Assembly: GCA_030706735.1 (NCBI GenBank) | Contig: JAUZNZ010000026.1 | Location: 1-64,000, forward strand | DNA from: Bacteroidota bacterium | GTDB taxonomy: Bacteria; Bacteroidota; Bacteroidia; Chitinophagales; Chitinophagaceae | Reading direction: 5' to 3' | Length of the DNA: 64,000 nt | In this document: positions 34,653-42,348 of the stretch, one piece after another | Numbering within the stretch: the stretch's first letter is position 1 | Layout of the letters: the number at the start of each line of letters is the position of its first letter | The notes under the pieces: generated by a model | Told to the model about the DNA's origin: nothing | Databases searched by the model: none | The model's input: only the letters and a program-made list of their open reading frames with translations | Made by a program: the position numbers and the translations under genes

Positions 34653-34886
34653 ATGAAGATTCATGTCTATGCGGCGCTGAAAGAGCATTTCGATCCGGAA
34701 TTCGAACTGGATGGCGTGGTTCGTGATACGACGGAGTTGAAGGCGCGGCTCCGCGCGCTCAATGCCCATGCCGCCGGATTATTGGATATCTGCCGGTTTG
34801 CGGTGGCGGACGGATTTATCGACGCTGACTTTAAATTGAAGGAATATGATACGGTCGTCATCATCCCCCCGGCCAGTGGAGGATAA
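34653..34886 (+). CDS. moaD: Molybdopterin synthase sulfur carrier subunit
   Basis: The 77-residue protein has a ubiquitin-like length and layout and ends in PPASGG, where the C-terminal Gly-Gly is thiocarboxylated. It delivers sulfur to MoaE for dithiolene formation. It lies 32 nt after moaA and its last codons overlap the moaE start by 11 nt. Confidence 0.93.
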   Translation: MKIHVYAALKEHFDPEFELDGVVRDTTELKARLRALNAHAAGLLDICRFAVADGFIDADFKLKEYDTVVIIPPASGG

Positions 34887-35352
34887 CCTGGGGCTAATCG
34901 TCGCCGGCCCGATCGACGTCCAAAAAATGGTCGCACAAGCGCATCACCCGGGCGCCGGAGCGCTCGTACTGTTCTGCGGGGACGTCAGGGACAACAACCG
35001 CGGCAGATCGGTGGTCTGCCTGGAGTATGAGGCCCACGCCGCGCTGGCGTCGAAATTGATCGGAGAGATCCTCGAAGAGGCTATGCATAAATGGGACCTC
35101 AAGGTGGCCCTCGCAACGCATCGCGTAGGCAAAGTGGCGATCGGGGAGACGGCGGTCGTCGTCATCACCTCTTCAGCTCATCGTCAGGAGGCTTATGCCG
35201 CCAACAAATATATTATCGACCGGATCAAACACGAGGCGCCGATCTGGAAATGCGAATATTTCGCGGACGGCACGCATGAATGGGGCAACAATTGCCAGTG
35301 CCATCTGCAAACCGGTGATCCGGCTAAACATATCTATGAATCCGGTCGCTGA
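34876..35352 (+). CDS. moaE: Molybdopterin synthase catalytic subunit
   Basis: The GTG at 34876 (MEDNLGLIVAGPIDVQ) overlaps moaD by 11 nt and gives the family's usual N-terminus. An upstream ATG at 34846 would add ten residues and overlap more. The 158-residue protein contains GALVLFCGDVRDNNRGRSV, LEYEAHAALA, THRVGKVAIGETAVVV and the active-site lysines in IKHEAPIWKCEYFADG. It converts cyclic pyranopterin monophosphate to molybdopterin with MoaD thiocarboxylate. It overlaps mobA by 17 nt. Confidence 0.94.
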   Translation: MEDNLGLIVAGPIDVQKMVAQAHHPGAGALVLFCGDVRDNNRGRSVVCLEYEAHAALASKLIGEILEEAMHKWDLKVALATHRVGKVAIGETAVVVITSSAHRQEAYAANKYIIDRIKHEAPIWKCEYFADGTHEWGNNCQCHLQTGDPAKHIYESGR

Positions 35353-35923
35353 TCCAAGCCAGGCGGCCGATCTGATCGGCGTCGTGCTGTGCGGCGGCGA
35401 GAGCAGTCGAATGGGCCGGGATAAAGGATCCTTGCTGCGGAATGGCACCCCATGGGCGCTGGTCATGGCCGGACTCCTTGATTCGCTGCATATCCCCGTT
35501 CTTTTCTCCATCAATCCGGCGCAGGCTGAACAATACGCATCATTCATTCCGATCGACCGTTTGGTCCTCGATACATCGGCCCTGGCAGGCCCGCTGAAGG
35601 GCCTGCTGAGCGTCCATGAAAGATTTCCCTCGAAGGATATCCTGTTGCTTGCCTGCGATATGCTGGATCTCGACGAGGCCACCATCGTCAAGGTGCTGGA
35701 TGCCCGCAGGGCCGACGACCGGCACGACTTCTACGTCTATGCGGATAACCGGTTCGCACAACCGTTTTGCGGGATCTATACGGCGAGAGGGCTGGCGCCC
35801 ATCAGCAGATCGGCGGCAACGCGCACCGATCTCAGCTTGCAATCCCTCCTTAAGGGAGGAAACACCCTCGCCCTGGAGGTCGAACGCAGCGAGGCGTTCG
35901 GGAATTATAATGCGCTACCCTAA
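35336..35923 (+). CDS. mobA: Molybdenum cofactor guanylyltransferase
   Basis: The ATG at 35336 gives 195 residues and overlaps moaE by 17 nt. The nucleotidyltransferase signature [17 protein letters not shown] (17-33) and a DMLDLD-type metal motif ([12 protein letters not shown]) are clear. MobA transfers GMP to Mo-molybdopterin, making the bis-MGD cofactor used by DMSO-reductase-family enzymes such as the nitrate reductase upstream. It ends the nitrate/Moco operon and overlaps icd convergently by 9 nt. Confidence 0.92.
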   Translation: MNPVADPSQAADLIGVVLCGGESSRMGRDKGSLLRNGTPWALVMAGLLDSLHIPVLFSINPAQAEQYASFIPIDRLVLDTSALAGPLKGLLSVHERFPSKDILLLACDMLDLDEATIVKVLDARRADDRHDFYVYADNRFAQPFCGIYTARGLAPISRSAATRTDLSLQSLLKGGNTLALEVERSEAFGNYNALP

Positions 35924-37147
35924 CTTCTTCTTTAAATTCTGATCGATCGCATCCAGGAATTCTTCCGTGTACAAATAGTGCTTCCCATGCTCGACCTTAT
36001 TGCCATGGATGCATACCGCCAGGTCCTTGGTCATCTTTCCGCCTTCCACCGTTTCGATGCAAACCGCCTCGAGCGCATTGGCAAAGTCGATCAGATCCTG
36101 GTTGCCGTCCAGCTTCCCACGGAAGGCCAGGCCTCTCGTCCATGCGAAAATGGAGGCAATCGGGTTGGTTGAGGTCGGCTTGCCCGCCTGGTGATCCCGG
36201 TAATGGCGCGTAACGGTTCCGTGCGCCGCCTCGGCCTCCATGATCTTCCCATCGGGAGTGATCAGCACCGAGGTCATCAGGCCCAGAGAACCGAAACCCT
36301 GCGCAACCGAATCGCTCTGAACATCCCCGTCATAGTTTTTGCATGCCCAGACGAAATTGCCATTCCACTTCAGGGCGCTCGCGACCATGTCATCGATCAG
36401 CCGGTGCTCATATACGATTCCTGCCTCCTTGAATTTTTGCTTGAACTCGGCCTCGAATATTTCGGCAAACAGGTCTTTAAACCGCCCGTCGTACTTTTTC
36501 AGGATGGTATTCTTGGTGGACAGGTATAGTGGCCATTTTTTGCTCAGCGCCATATTGAAGCAGCTCCTGGCAAAGCCCTTGATCGATTCGTCCGTATTGT
36601 ACATGGCCAGGGCGACGCCATCCCCTTTGAAGTTATAGACTTCGAAGGAATGGACCGGTCCGCCGTCGTCCGGCGTGAACGTCATGGTCAGCTTCCCCTT
36701 GCCCTTGATCACCGTATCGGTCGCACGATATTGATCCCCGAAAGCATGGCGGCCTACGATAATGGGTGCGGTCCAGTTGGTGACGAGCCGGGGCACGTTC
36801 CGCATGACGATCGGCTCGCGGAATACCGTTCCATCCAGGATGTTCCGGATCGTCCCATTGGGGCTCTTCCACATCTGCTTCAGATTGAATTCTTTGACGC
36901 GTGCTTCATCCGGGGTGATGGTGGCGCATTTGATGCCTACCCCATACTGTTTGATGGCATTCGCCGAGTCGATCGTGACCTGATCATTCGTTTGATCGCG
37001 ATACTCGACCCCGAGATCGAAGTACTTGATATCGATGTCGAGGTAGGGGAGGATCAATTTGTCTTTAATGAATTTCCAGATGATACGGGTCATTTCATCC
37101 CCGTCCAGTTCTACTACAGGGTTTGCAACCTTGATTTTCTTTGCCAT
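35915..37147 (-). CDS. icd: NADP-dependent isocitrate dehydrogenase (eukaryote-like type)
   Basis: The 410-residue enzyme oxidises isocitrate to 2-oxoglutarate in the TCA cycle. The N-terminus [19 protein letters not shown], the substrate loop [20 protein letters not shown], the [13 protein letters not shown] segment and the metal-binding [23 protein letters not shown] are those of the homodimeric NADP-IDH group shared with eukaryotes. Supply of 2-oxoglutarate links it to ammonium assimilation, but it is on the opposite strand from the nitrate operon. Confidence 0.96.
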   Translation of the reverse strand: MAKKIKVANPVVELDGDEMTRIIWKFIKDKLILPYLDIDIKYFDLGVEYRDQTNDQVTIDSANAIKQYGVGIKCATITPDEARVKEFNLKQMWKSPNGTIRNILDGTVFREPIVMRNVPRLVTNWTAPIIVGRHAFGDQYRATDTVIKGKGKLTMTFTPDDGGPVHSFEVYNFKGDGVALAMYNTDESIKGFARSCFNMALSKKWPLYLSTKNTILKKYDGRFKDLFAEIFEAEFKQKFKEAGIVYEHRLIDDMVASALKWNGNFVWACKNYDGDVQSDSVAQGFGSLGLMTSVLITPDGKIMEAEAAHGTVTRHYRDHQAGKPTSTNPIASIFAWTRGLAFRGKLDGNQDLIDFANALEAVCIETVEGGKMTKDLAVCIHGNKVEHGKHYLYTEEFLDAIDQNLKKKLG

Positions 37148-37178
37148 GGTTCTGACTTTTTAAGAGCCCAAAAGTGTG

Positions 37179-37186
37179 CAAACCTA
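37179..37186 (-). promoter_or_regulatory. Probable -7 promoter element of icd
   Basis: On the minus strand this reads TAGGTTTG, matching TAnnTTTG, 31 nt before the icd start codon. No TTTG is found 20 nt further upstream. Confidence 0.4.
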
Positions 37187-37204
37187 CAAGAAATGACCGA
37201 ATTT

Positions 37205-37228
37205 CCGCGAGCGCGCGGGGCTTTTTTT
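37205..37228 (+). terminator. Terminator-like hairpin with T-run upstream of the first Crp-type gene
   Basis: CCGCG and CGCGG pair around AGCG, followed after GGC by seven T on the plus strand. No plus-strand gene ends here, because the icd promoter is immediately to the left. It may block antisense read-through into the regulator gene or be fortuitous. The stem is only five base pairs. Confidence 0.3.
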
Positions 37229-37229
37229 A

Positions 37230-37237
37230 TATGTTTG
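37230..37237 (+). promoter_or_regulatory. Probable -7 promoter element of the first Crp-type gene
   Basis: TATGTTTG matches TAnnTTTG and lies 27 nt before the ATG at 37265. No clear -33 TTTG is seen at 20 nt. Confidence 0.4.
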
Positions 37238-37264
37238 CACTTCACAACCTTAACCTTAGCGTAC

Positions 37265-37861
37265 ATGCTAGAACCATTGAGGCAATATGTATCCGGCTAT
37301 GTGGCGTTGACGGATGAAGAATTTGCGATGCTGGCCCAAATGCTGGAGATCCGCAATTTCGATAAACGTCAGAAATTGATACAGGTCGGTGAGGTGGAAA
37401 ACTATCTGAATTTTATCGTAAAGGGCCTTGCCCGTAAGTATTTTATTAAGGGAAATGCCGAAGTGATCACCCAGATCGCGCGGGAGAATGACATGATCAG
37501 CTCTTCGGTTTCTTTCCTCTCCGGTGAGCCATCCGATTATTTTATCGAGACCATCGAACCTTGCACGGTCCTTTCCATATCGCGCCGGAACCTGGACAAA
37601 TTATATGACGAAAGCGTCCGGATCGAACGGCTGGGCCGTTTGGTCATTACCGATTTTTTTATTCAAAAGGAGGATTGGGAAAATGAGACCGTCCGCCTGG
37701 GAACCCGTGAGCGCTTTACCCGTTTTGCCCTGGCTCATCCTGACCTGATGCAACGGGTTCCGCAGAAATTCCTGGCCTCCTACCTCAATATGAAGCCCGA
37801 AACATTCAGTCGCATGAAACATCTTATTAAGCGCCGTCCTTCTGCAGCCATTAAAAAATAA
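37265..37861 (+). CDS. Crp/Fnr-family transcriptional regulator (tandem copy 1)
   Basis: The ATG at 37265 gives 198 residues. The longer frame upstream is antisense to icd and is rejected. A cyclic-nucleotide-binding-type beta-roll (about 25-115) is followed by a helical linker and a C-terminal helix-turn-helix that reads VPQKFLASYLNMKPETFSRMKHL. This is the short Bacteroidota Crp-like subfamily, in which ligand and targets are mostly unknown. No cysteine cluster is present, unlike the nitrate-linked regulator. It lies 36 nt before a close paralogue. Confidence 0.85.
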   Translation: MLEPLRQYVSGYVALTDEEFAMLAQMLEIRNFDKRQKLIQVGEVENYLNFIVKGLARKYFIKGNAEVITQIARENDMISSSVSFLSGEPSDYFIETIEPCTVLSISRRNLDKLYDESVRIERLGRLVITDFFIQKEDWENETVRLGTRERFTRFALAHPDLMQRVPQKFLASYLNMKPETFSRMKHLIKRRPSAAIKK

Positions 37862-37897
37862 CTACATTTATCACCGAACCGAACAATCTTCCACCTG

Positions 37898-38506
37898 ATG
37901 CGGATCCAACAGAAATCACCTTATAGAGGGGCTTTGGACGAGCTTTTTCATTACCTCTCCGGATTTGTTTCCCTCTCGCGGACCGAATTCAACCTCCTTT
38001 TGTCCTACCTGGAGATTCGTGAGTTCGATAAGAGAGTGCAGGTGGTCAGGCAGGGGGAAGTGGAAAAATATGTCAACCTGATCGCAAAGGGCCTTGTCAG
38101 AAAATTCGTGCCGCTAAAAAATAAGGAGATCACGCTCCAACTGGCGACGGAAGGTCATATCGTCCACTCCGAACTGTCCTTTCATACTCAGGCCCCTTCC
38201 GGCGCCGTCCTGGAGACCATCGAACCCACCACCTTCATATCGATAAGCTACGATAACCTGCAGGAGTTGTACCGGGAATTCCCGAAAGCCGAACGGCTGG
38301 GCCGGCTCATCGTCTCCGACCTCTTTATCAAAAAGGATTTCCGCTATTTTGATCAGCTCCAGAAAAGCACCCGGGAACGATTCCTCGAATATGTCCGCTC
38401 GCATCCCCACATGTTGCAGCGCGTGCCCCAGAAGTTTATCGCCAGTTATCTCAACATCAAACCGGAGACTTTCAGCCGCCTGAAGCACCTGCTCAGGGGG
38501 AAATAA
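37898..38506 (+). CDS. Crp/Fnr-family transcriptional regulator (tandem copy 2)
   Basis: The 202-residue protein closely parallels copy 1: LEIREFDKRVQVVRQGEVEKYVNLIAKGLVRKF matches the equivalent segment there. The recognition region VPQKFIASYLNIKPETFSRLKHL is nearly identical, so the two may bind related DNA sites. The sensor halves differ more, suggesting different signals. It is a tandem duplication, probably co-transcribed with copy 1. Confidence 0.85.
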   Translation: MRIQQKSPYRGALDELFHYLSGFVSLSRTEFNLLLSYLEIREFDKRVQVVRQGEVEKYVNLIAKGLVRKFVPLKNKEITLQLATEGHIVHSELSFHTQAPSGAVLETIEPTTFISISYDNLQELYREFPKAERLGRLIVSDLFIKKDFRYFDQLQKSTRERFLEYVRSHPHMLQRVPQKFIASYLNIKPETFSRLKHLLRGK

Positions 38507-38572
38507 ACGGATCAATAGTTTAACGGATACTTTAGTAGATCGTCGCAGGAATCCCACTTTCGGTAGGCAGAT

Positions 38573-40459
38573 CTACACGCTGATGATCAGCACGGGTATC
38601 CTGAGCTCATGGCGCACCGCATTGACCGTCTCTCCGTAAATGAAATCTTTCAACCCGCTGTGCCCATGAGCGCCGATGACGAGCATGTCCGCTTTTTCTT
38701 CCCGGACGATGCGCGCTATCTCCCGGCTCCGGTGCCTGAACCCGAGACGCGTAACGCTCTCGTATCCTTTTTGCAGCAGGGCCGAACGATAATCGTCGAG
38801 TTGCTGCTGGTCGCCGCGGGTCTCGTAGTCGTTCGTCTCTTTTCCCAGCATCAGGCTGGAGGCGCTTTCCACCACATGGATGAGCAGGTACCGGCAATCC
38901 TTTCCCCCCTGTCCGACGGCATAGGCCAGCAGCTTTTCATCATGCTTGCTGAAGTCCAGCGCAATGGCGATATGCCGGAAGGCCGGTGCCTTCCAGTCCG
39001 CCAATAGTTCCGGTTTCGGTTGCCCATGCACCCGTATGGAGGCACGTTGATACTGCCTGACGATCCATGGGTGGAAAAAGACATAAAGGAGCAGCAGAAT
39101 GCCCCCGATGCTGCCGGCCACGATCAGGATCTTCCAGCCCAGGCTGCCCGCCGTTCCGAAAAAAGGGGACGCCTCTTCGACCACGAGCCTGACGTTGAGA
39201 TACACCAGCAGGGAGGCCACGGTCCAGGCCAGCGCCTTGACCACGGGATGAATGACGAATTTGCCCATCGTGGTTTTGTCGCTTACGAAATGGATCAACG
39301 GAATGACGGCAAACCCCAGTTGTATGCTCAGGATGACCTGGCTGAATACCAGCAGGTCGTCCACCCGCTCCTCACCCAGTATCAGGATCACGGCTACGGC
39401 CGGTATGATCGCCAGCAGGCGGGTCAGCAGCCTCCTGACCCAGGGATTGATGCGCAATTGCAGGTATCCTTCCATGACGATCTGACCAGCGAGCGTCCCG
39501 GTGACCGTGGAACTTTGCCCCGCTGCAATGAGGGCGATGGCAAATAGTTTCGGCGCCCAGACCGTTCCGAGCATCGGCAGGAGCTGATAGGCGTCCTTGA
39601 TCGATGCCACATTCGTCCTCCCGCTGCTGAAGAATACCTTGGCCGCCAGGATTAGGATCGCGGCGTTTACAAAGAAGGCGAGGTTAAGTGCGATGCTGCT
39701 GTCCAAAAAATTGATCTTCAACGCCCTCCGGGTCGGCTCGGCCCCGGGCCCGATCTTGCGCGTCTGCACCAGGGCCGAGTGCAGGTAGAGATTATGGGGC
39801 ATCACGGTCGCGCCGATGATGCCGATCGCGATATATAAGGCCTGCTTGCCTTGCAACCTGGGAATAAAACCAGAAGCGATCTCCGAAAGGGCCGGCCTGG
39901 CCAGGAGGATCTCTACGAGAAAGGAAAGGCCGACAATGGCGATCAGCCCGATGATGAAGGCTTCCATTCTCCGCATTCCCAGGCGTTGGAGGAAAAGGAG
40001 TAGGAAGGTGTCCAGCACGGTAATGCTCACGCCATAGATCAGCGGCAGGCCGGTCAGCAGCTGGATGCCGATGGCCATTCCCAATACCTCCGCCAGGTCG
40101 CAGGCCGCAATCGCGATCTCCGCCAGGACATACAGCGCGAGGTTGATATACCTGGGATAGATCTCCCGGTTGGCTTGCGCCAGGTCGCGGCCCCGTACGA
40201 TGCCGAGCCTCGCCGAAAGATTCTGCAGGAGGATCGCCATGCCATTGCTCATCAGCAAGACCCAGATCAGGGAATACCCGAACTGGCTGCCGCCGGCCAG
40301 ATCCGTAGCCCAGTTACCCGGGTCCATATACCCCACGCTGACCAGGTAGGCCGGGCCGAAGAATATGAATAACTGTTTCCAACGCGACCGCTTGCCGGTC
40401 GTATCGACGCTGCCATGTACCTCGCTCAGCGAAACATTCCGCTGTAGTTTGTCCTTCAT
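38573..40459 (-). CDS. mntH: Nramp-family Mn2+/Fe2+ transporter with C-terminal universal stress domain
   Basis: The 628-residue protein joins an Nramp transporter (about 1-470) to a UspA-like domain (about 488-628). The transporter has the TM1 metal motif DPGNWATD and the TM6 motif MPHNLYLHS, both needed for divalent metal uptake. The Usp part ends with GAHGHSGLKDFIYGETV, the ATP-binding G-X2-G-X9-G pattern, so nucleotide sensing is possible. It lies 1 nt after the mntR stop, forming a regulator-transporter operon controlled by manganese or iron. Confidence 0.93.
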   Translation of the reverse strand: MKDKLQRNVSLSEVHGSVDTTGKRSRWKQLFIFFGPAYLVSVGYMDPGNWATDLAGGSQFGYSLIWVLLMSNGMAILLQNLSARLGIVRGRDLAQANREIYPRYINLALYVLAEIAIAACDLAEVLGMAIGIQLLTGLPLIYGVSITVLDTFLLLFLQRLGMRRMEAFIIGLIAIVGLSFLVEILLARPALSEIASGFIPRLQGKQALYIAIGIIGATVMPHNLYLHSALVQTRKIGPGAEPTRRALKINFLDSSIALNLAFFVNAAILILAAKVFFSSGRTNVASIKDAYQLLPMLGTVWAPKLFAIALIAAGQSSTVTGTLAGQIVMEGYLQLRINPWVRRLLTRLLAIIPAVAVILILGEERVDDLLVFSQVILSIQLGFAVIPLIHFVSDKTTMGKFVIHPVVKALAWTVASLLVYLNVRLVVEEASPFFGTAGSLGWKILIVAGSIGGILLLLYVFFHPWIVRQYQRASIRVHGQPKPELLADWKAPAFRHIAIALDFSKHDEKLLAYAVGQGGKDCRYLLIHVVESASSLMLGKETNDYETRGDQQQLDDYRSALLQKGYESVTRLGFRHRSREIARIVREEKADMLVIGAHGHSGLKDFIYGETVNAVRHELRIPVLIISV

Positions 40460-40460
40460 G

Positions 40461-41126
40461 TTATTTCTCCTCCTCCTTTACCAGGATATTCTTCGCCACC
40501 TGCGCGCTGATGGCGACGGGCGGCCGGTTGCCGATCTTCACTTCCAGCGAGTCGTCGAAAGGGAACTTCTTTTTGACCTCCAGCCGCGTCCCCAGGTGGA
40601 TATGATGGTATTGCAGCAGTTCGAGCATCTCGGTGGTCTGCTGCGCGATGCCGGACACCCGCACCGGCTTGTTCAAAGGAACGCCCGAAAGGCCCAGTTG
40701 CTTCTGCTGGCTGAACCTCCCCATGCTGTCCGGAATGGGGTCGCCATGGGGATCCGTGGCCGGATATCCGAGGAAGGCATCCAGCCGGTCCACCAGCTCC
40801 TTACTGCTGATATGTTCCATTTCTTCCGCAATCTCATGCACCTCGTCCCAGCCGAACTGCAGCTTCTTCACCAGGAAATATTCCCATAACCGGTGCTTCC
40901 GGATGACCTGCACAGCCGCCTTCCTTCCTTCGTTGTTCAGACGAAATCCTTTGTAGCGCTCATAATGCAGCAATTTCTGTTCTTTTAATTTCTTGAGCAT
41001 GTCCGTCACCGAGGCGGGGCGGGTCTGCAGGGCCGCGGCCAGGGCATTCGTCGTGACCAGCCCCTGCTCATGCTGCAGATGGAAGATGCTTTTCAGGTGG
41101 TTTTCCTTGCTGGCGGAATATTTCAT
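40461..41126 (-). CDS. mntR: DtxR/MntR-family metal-dependent repressor
   Basis: The 221-residue protein has the DtxR winged helix (LVTTNALAAALQTRPASVTDMLKKLKEQKLL), then a metal-binding and dimerisation helix region (RKHRLWEYFLVKKLQFGWDEVHEIAEEMEHI). A FeoA/SH3-like C-terminus (from about residue 145) follows. With Mn2+ or Fe2+ bound it should repress its own operon with mntH. A palindrome overlapping the -7 box of its promoter supports autoregulation. Confidence 0.92.
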   Translation of the reverse strand: MKYSASKENHLKSIFHLQHEQGLVTTNALAAALQTRPASVTDMLKKLKEQKLLHYERYKGFRLNNEGRKAAVQVIRKHRLWEYFLVKKLQFGWDEVHEIAEEMEHISSKELVDRLDAFLGYPATDPHGDPIPDSMGRFSQQKQLGLSGVPLNKPVRVSGIAQQTTEMLELLQYHHIHLGTRLEVKKKFPFDDSLEVKIGNRPPVAISAQVAKNILVKEEEK

Positions 41127-41158
41127 GAGGTTGAATATTCAAGTTGGCTAAAATAAAA

Positions 41159-41174
41159 TTTAGACAAATCTAAA
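41159..41174. promoter_or_regulatory. Probable MntR operator overlapping the mntR promoter -7 box
   Basis: TTTAGACAAATCTAAA is a perfect 6-bp inverted repeat with a 4-nt spacer and resembles the TTTAGG..CCTAAA form of DtxR-family boxes. Its centre contains the -7 element TAGATTTG on the minus strand, so bound repressor would block polymerase. Confidence 0.65.
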
Positions 41175-41196
41175 ATTAAAAATCGGTAAAATCAAA
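41165..41196 (-). promoter_or_regulatory. Promoter of mntR-mntH (TTTG - 20 nt - TAGATTTG)
   Basis: On the minus strand TTTG (41196-41193) and TAGATTTG (41172-41165) are 20 nt apart, the same spacing as the SRP RNA promoter. The start codon is 38 nt downstream of the -7 box. Confidence 0.75.
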
Positions 41197-41267
41197 GATC
41201 ATTTTTCGGCGTCTTGGGCCGATTGTTTACTTTTAGAGGCCTGAAAATGAGGTCAATCCCATATTGT

Positions 41268-42242
41268 ATGAACAAATACCTGACGTGGATCGCCCTGGCG
41301 GTCTCTTTGATGGCCTGCAAGGGAAAAAGGACCTCGCTTGCGTCGAATGACGAAGGCGTGGACGCGCATGATCTGATCGGATTTTTTCAGCCCCTGAAAC
41401 TCCCCTACGAAGTCGGCGACACGCTCTTGCGTAGAAAGGAGGATCCCGCATCCCTGATCCATAATGCCATATTCAGCCGCCTTGTGCCGGACAGCGTCCT
41501 GGCCCGGTATTTCAATAAAGAGAGCAGACCTAAGCTATATGCGATCGGCAAGGTTCAGGTCCCCGGCCATGAGACCTACCTGTTCGTGAAAGCGTCCGCG
41601 CCTTCCCGCAAAGCCCTCTTCATCCTTTGCTTTTCAAAAAAGGAGGAATTTGCGGCGGCCAGGCCCATTCTTTATTCGGACAACGAAGGAGGCGCCAGCG
41701 GGATCGCCGCCCTCGACGCCAAATATACCTTGACGGTAACCCACCAGCGGAAGGTTCCGGGCGGACAAATGATCTACCATCGGGATGCGTATGTCTTCAA
41801 TGACGCCGGCGCCTTCACCCTGATCATGACCGAGTCCAATGAAGGCTCGACCAGGCCGGCGCCCATTTACAATCCCATCGACACCGTGGCGCACAAGCAC
41901 AAGTTCACCGGCGACTATGCCCTGGACAAACGGAATCTTGTTTCAATTCGCGACGGAAAGGACCCGTCCCGCATCCTCTTCTTCGTGCACTTTGAAAAAG
42001 ACGACGGAAATTGCAAAGGCGAATTGAAAGGCACGGCCAAATTCATTTCGCCGGCCGTGGCGCGATATACCTCCTCGGGCGACCCATGCATGATCGAATT
42101 CAGCTTCGGTCCCTCGAGCGTATCCATGCGGGAAATACAAGGCTGCGGCAACCACAGGGATATCAAATGTTTCTTCGAAGGGGAATACCCTCGCAGAAAG
42201 GAACCCATTCATCCCAAACCCGCCAGAAAAGGCCATGCCTGA
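41268..42242 (+). CDS. Lipoprotein of unknown function
   Basis: The ATG at 41268 (MNKYLTWIALAVSLMAC) places a clear lipoprotein signal with Cys17 as the lipidated residue, so upstream in-frame starts are dropped. The 324-residue product shows no domain I recognise. The mature part contains a segment on reading and display-like values (YLFVKASAPSRKALFILCFSKK) and a C-terminal portion with paired cysteines (GDPCMIEF, QGCGNHRDIKCFF). It ends in a basic tail with PRRK and KPARKGHA. It stands alone between mntR and the phosphorylase gene. Confidence 0.65.
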   Translation: MNKYLTWIALAVSLMACKGKRTSLASNDEGVDAHDLIGFFQPLKLPYEVGDTLLRRKEDPASLIHNAIFSRLVPDSVLARYFNKESRPKLYAIGKVQVPGHETYLFVKASAPSRKALFILCFSKKEEFAAARPILYSDNEGGASGIAALDAKYTLTVTHQRKVPGGQMIYHRDAYVFNDAGAFTLIMTESNEGSTRPAPIYNPIDTVAHKHKFTGDYALDKRNLVSIRDGKDPSRILFFVHFEKDDGNCKGELKGTAKFISPAVARYTSSGDPCMIEFSFGPSSVSMREIQGCGNHRDIKCFFEGEYPRRKEPIHPKPARKGHA

Positions 42243-42348
42243 ACCTCCGATCCACAACCATATAGAACCCGCGCGCCAGGACAATTCAATTCAGGATTAT
42301 CCGTTATATTGCGTACTTTTTACATGAATACAATAACCAGTAGCAGCT

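Noticed and set aside
36650-37264. N-terminal extension of the first Crp-type gene across icd
   Set aside because: The extension is antisense to icd. The Crp fold starts at the ATG at 37265 and the paralogue has the same length.
38535-38576. Possible hairpin (GTAGATC / GATCTAC) between the second Crp gene and mntH
   Set aside because: The loop is 28 nt with no T-run and the 3' arm enters the mntH stop codon. Too weak to call a terminator.
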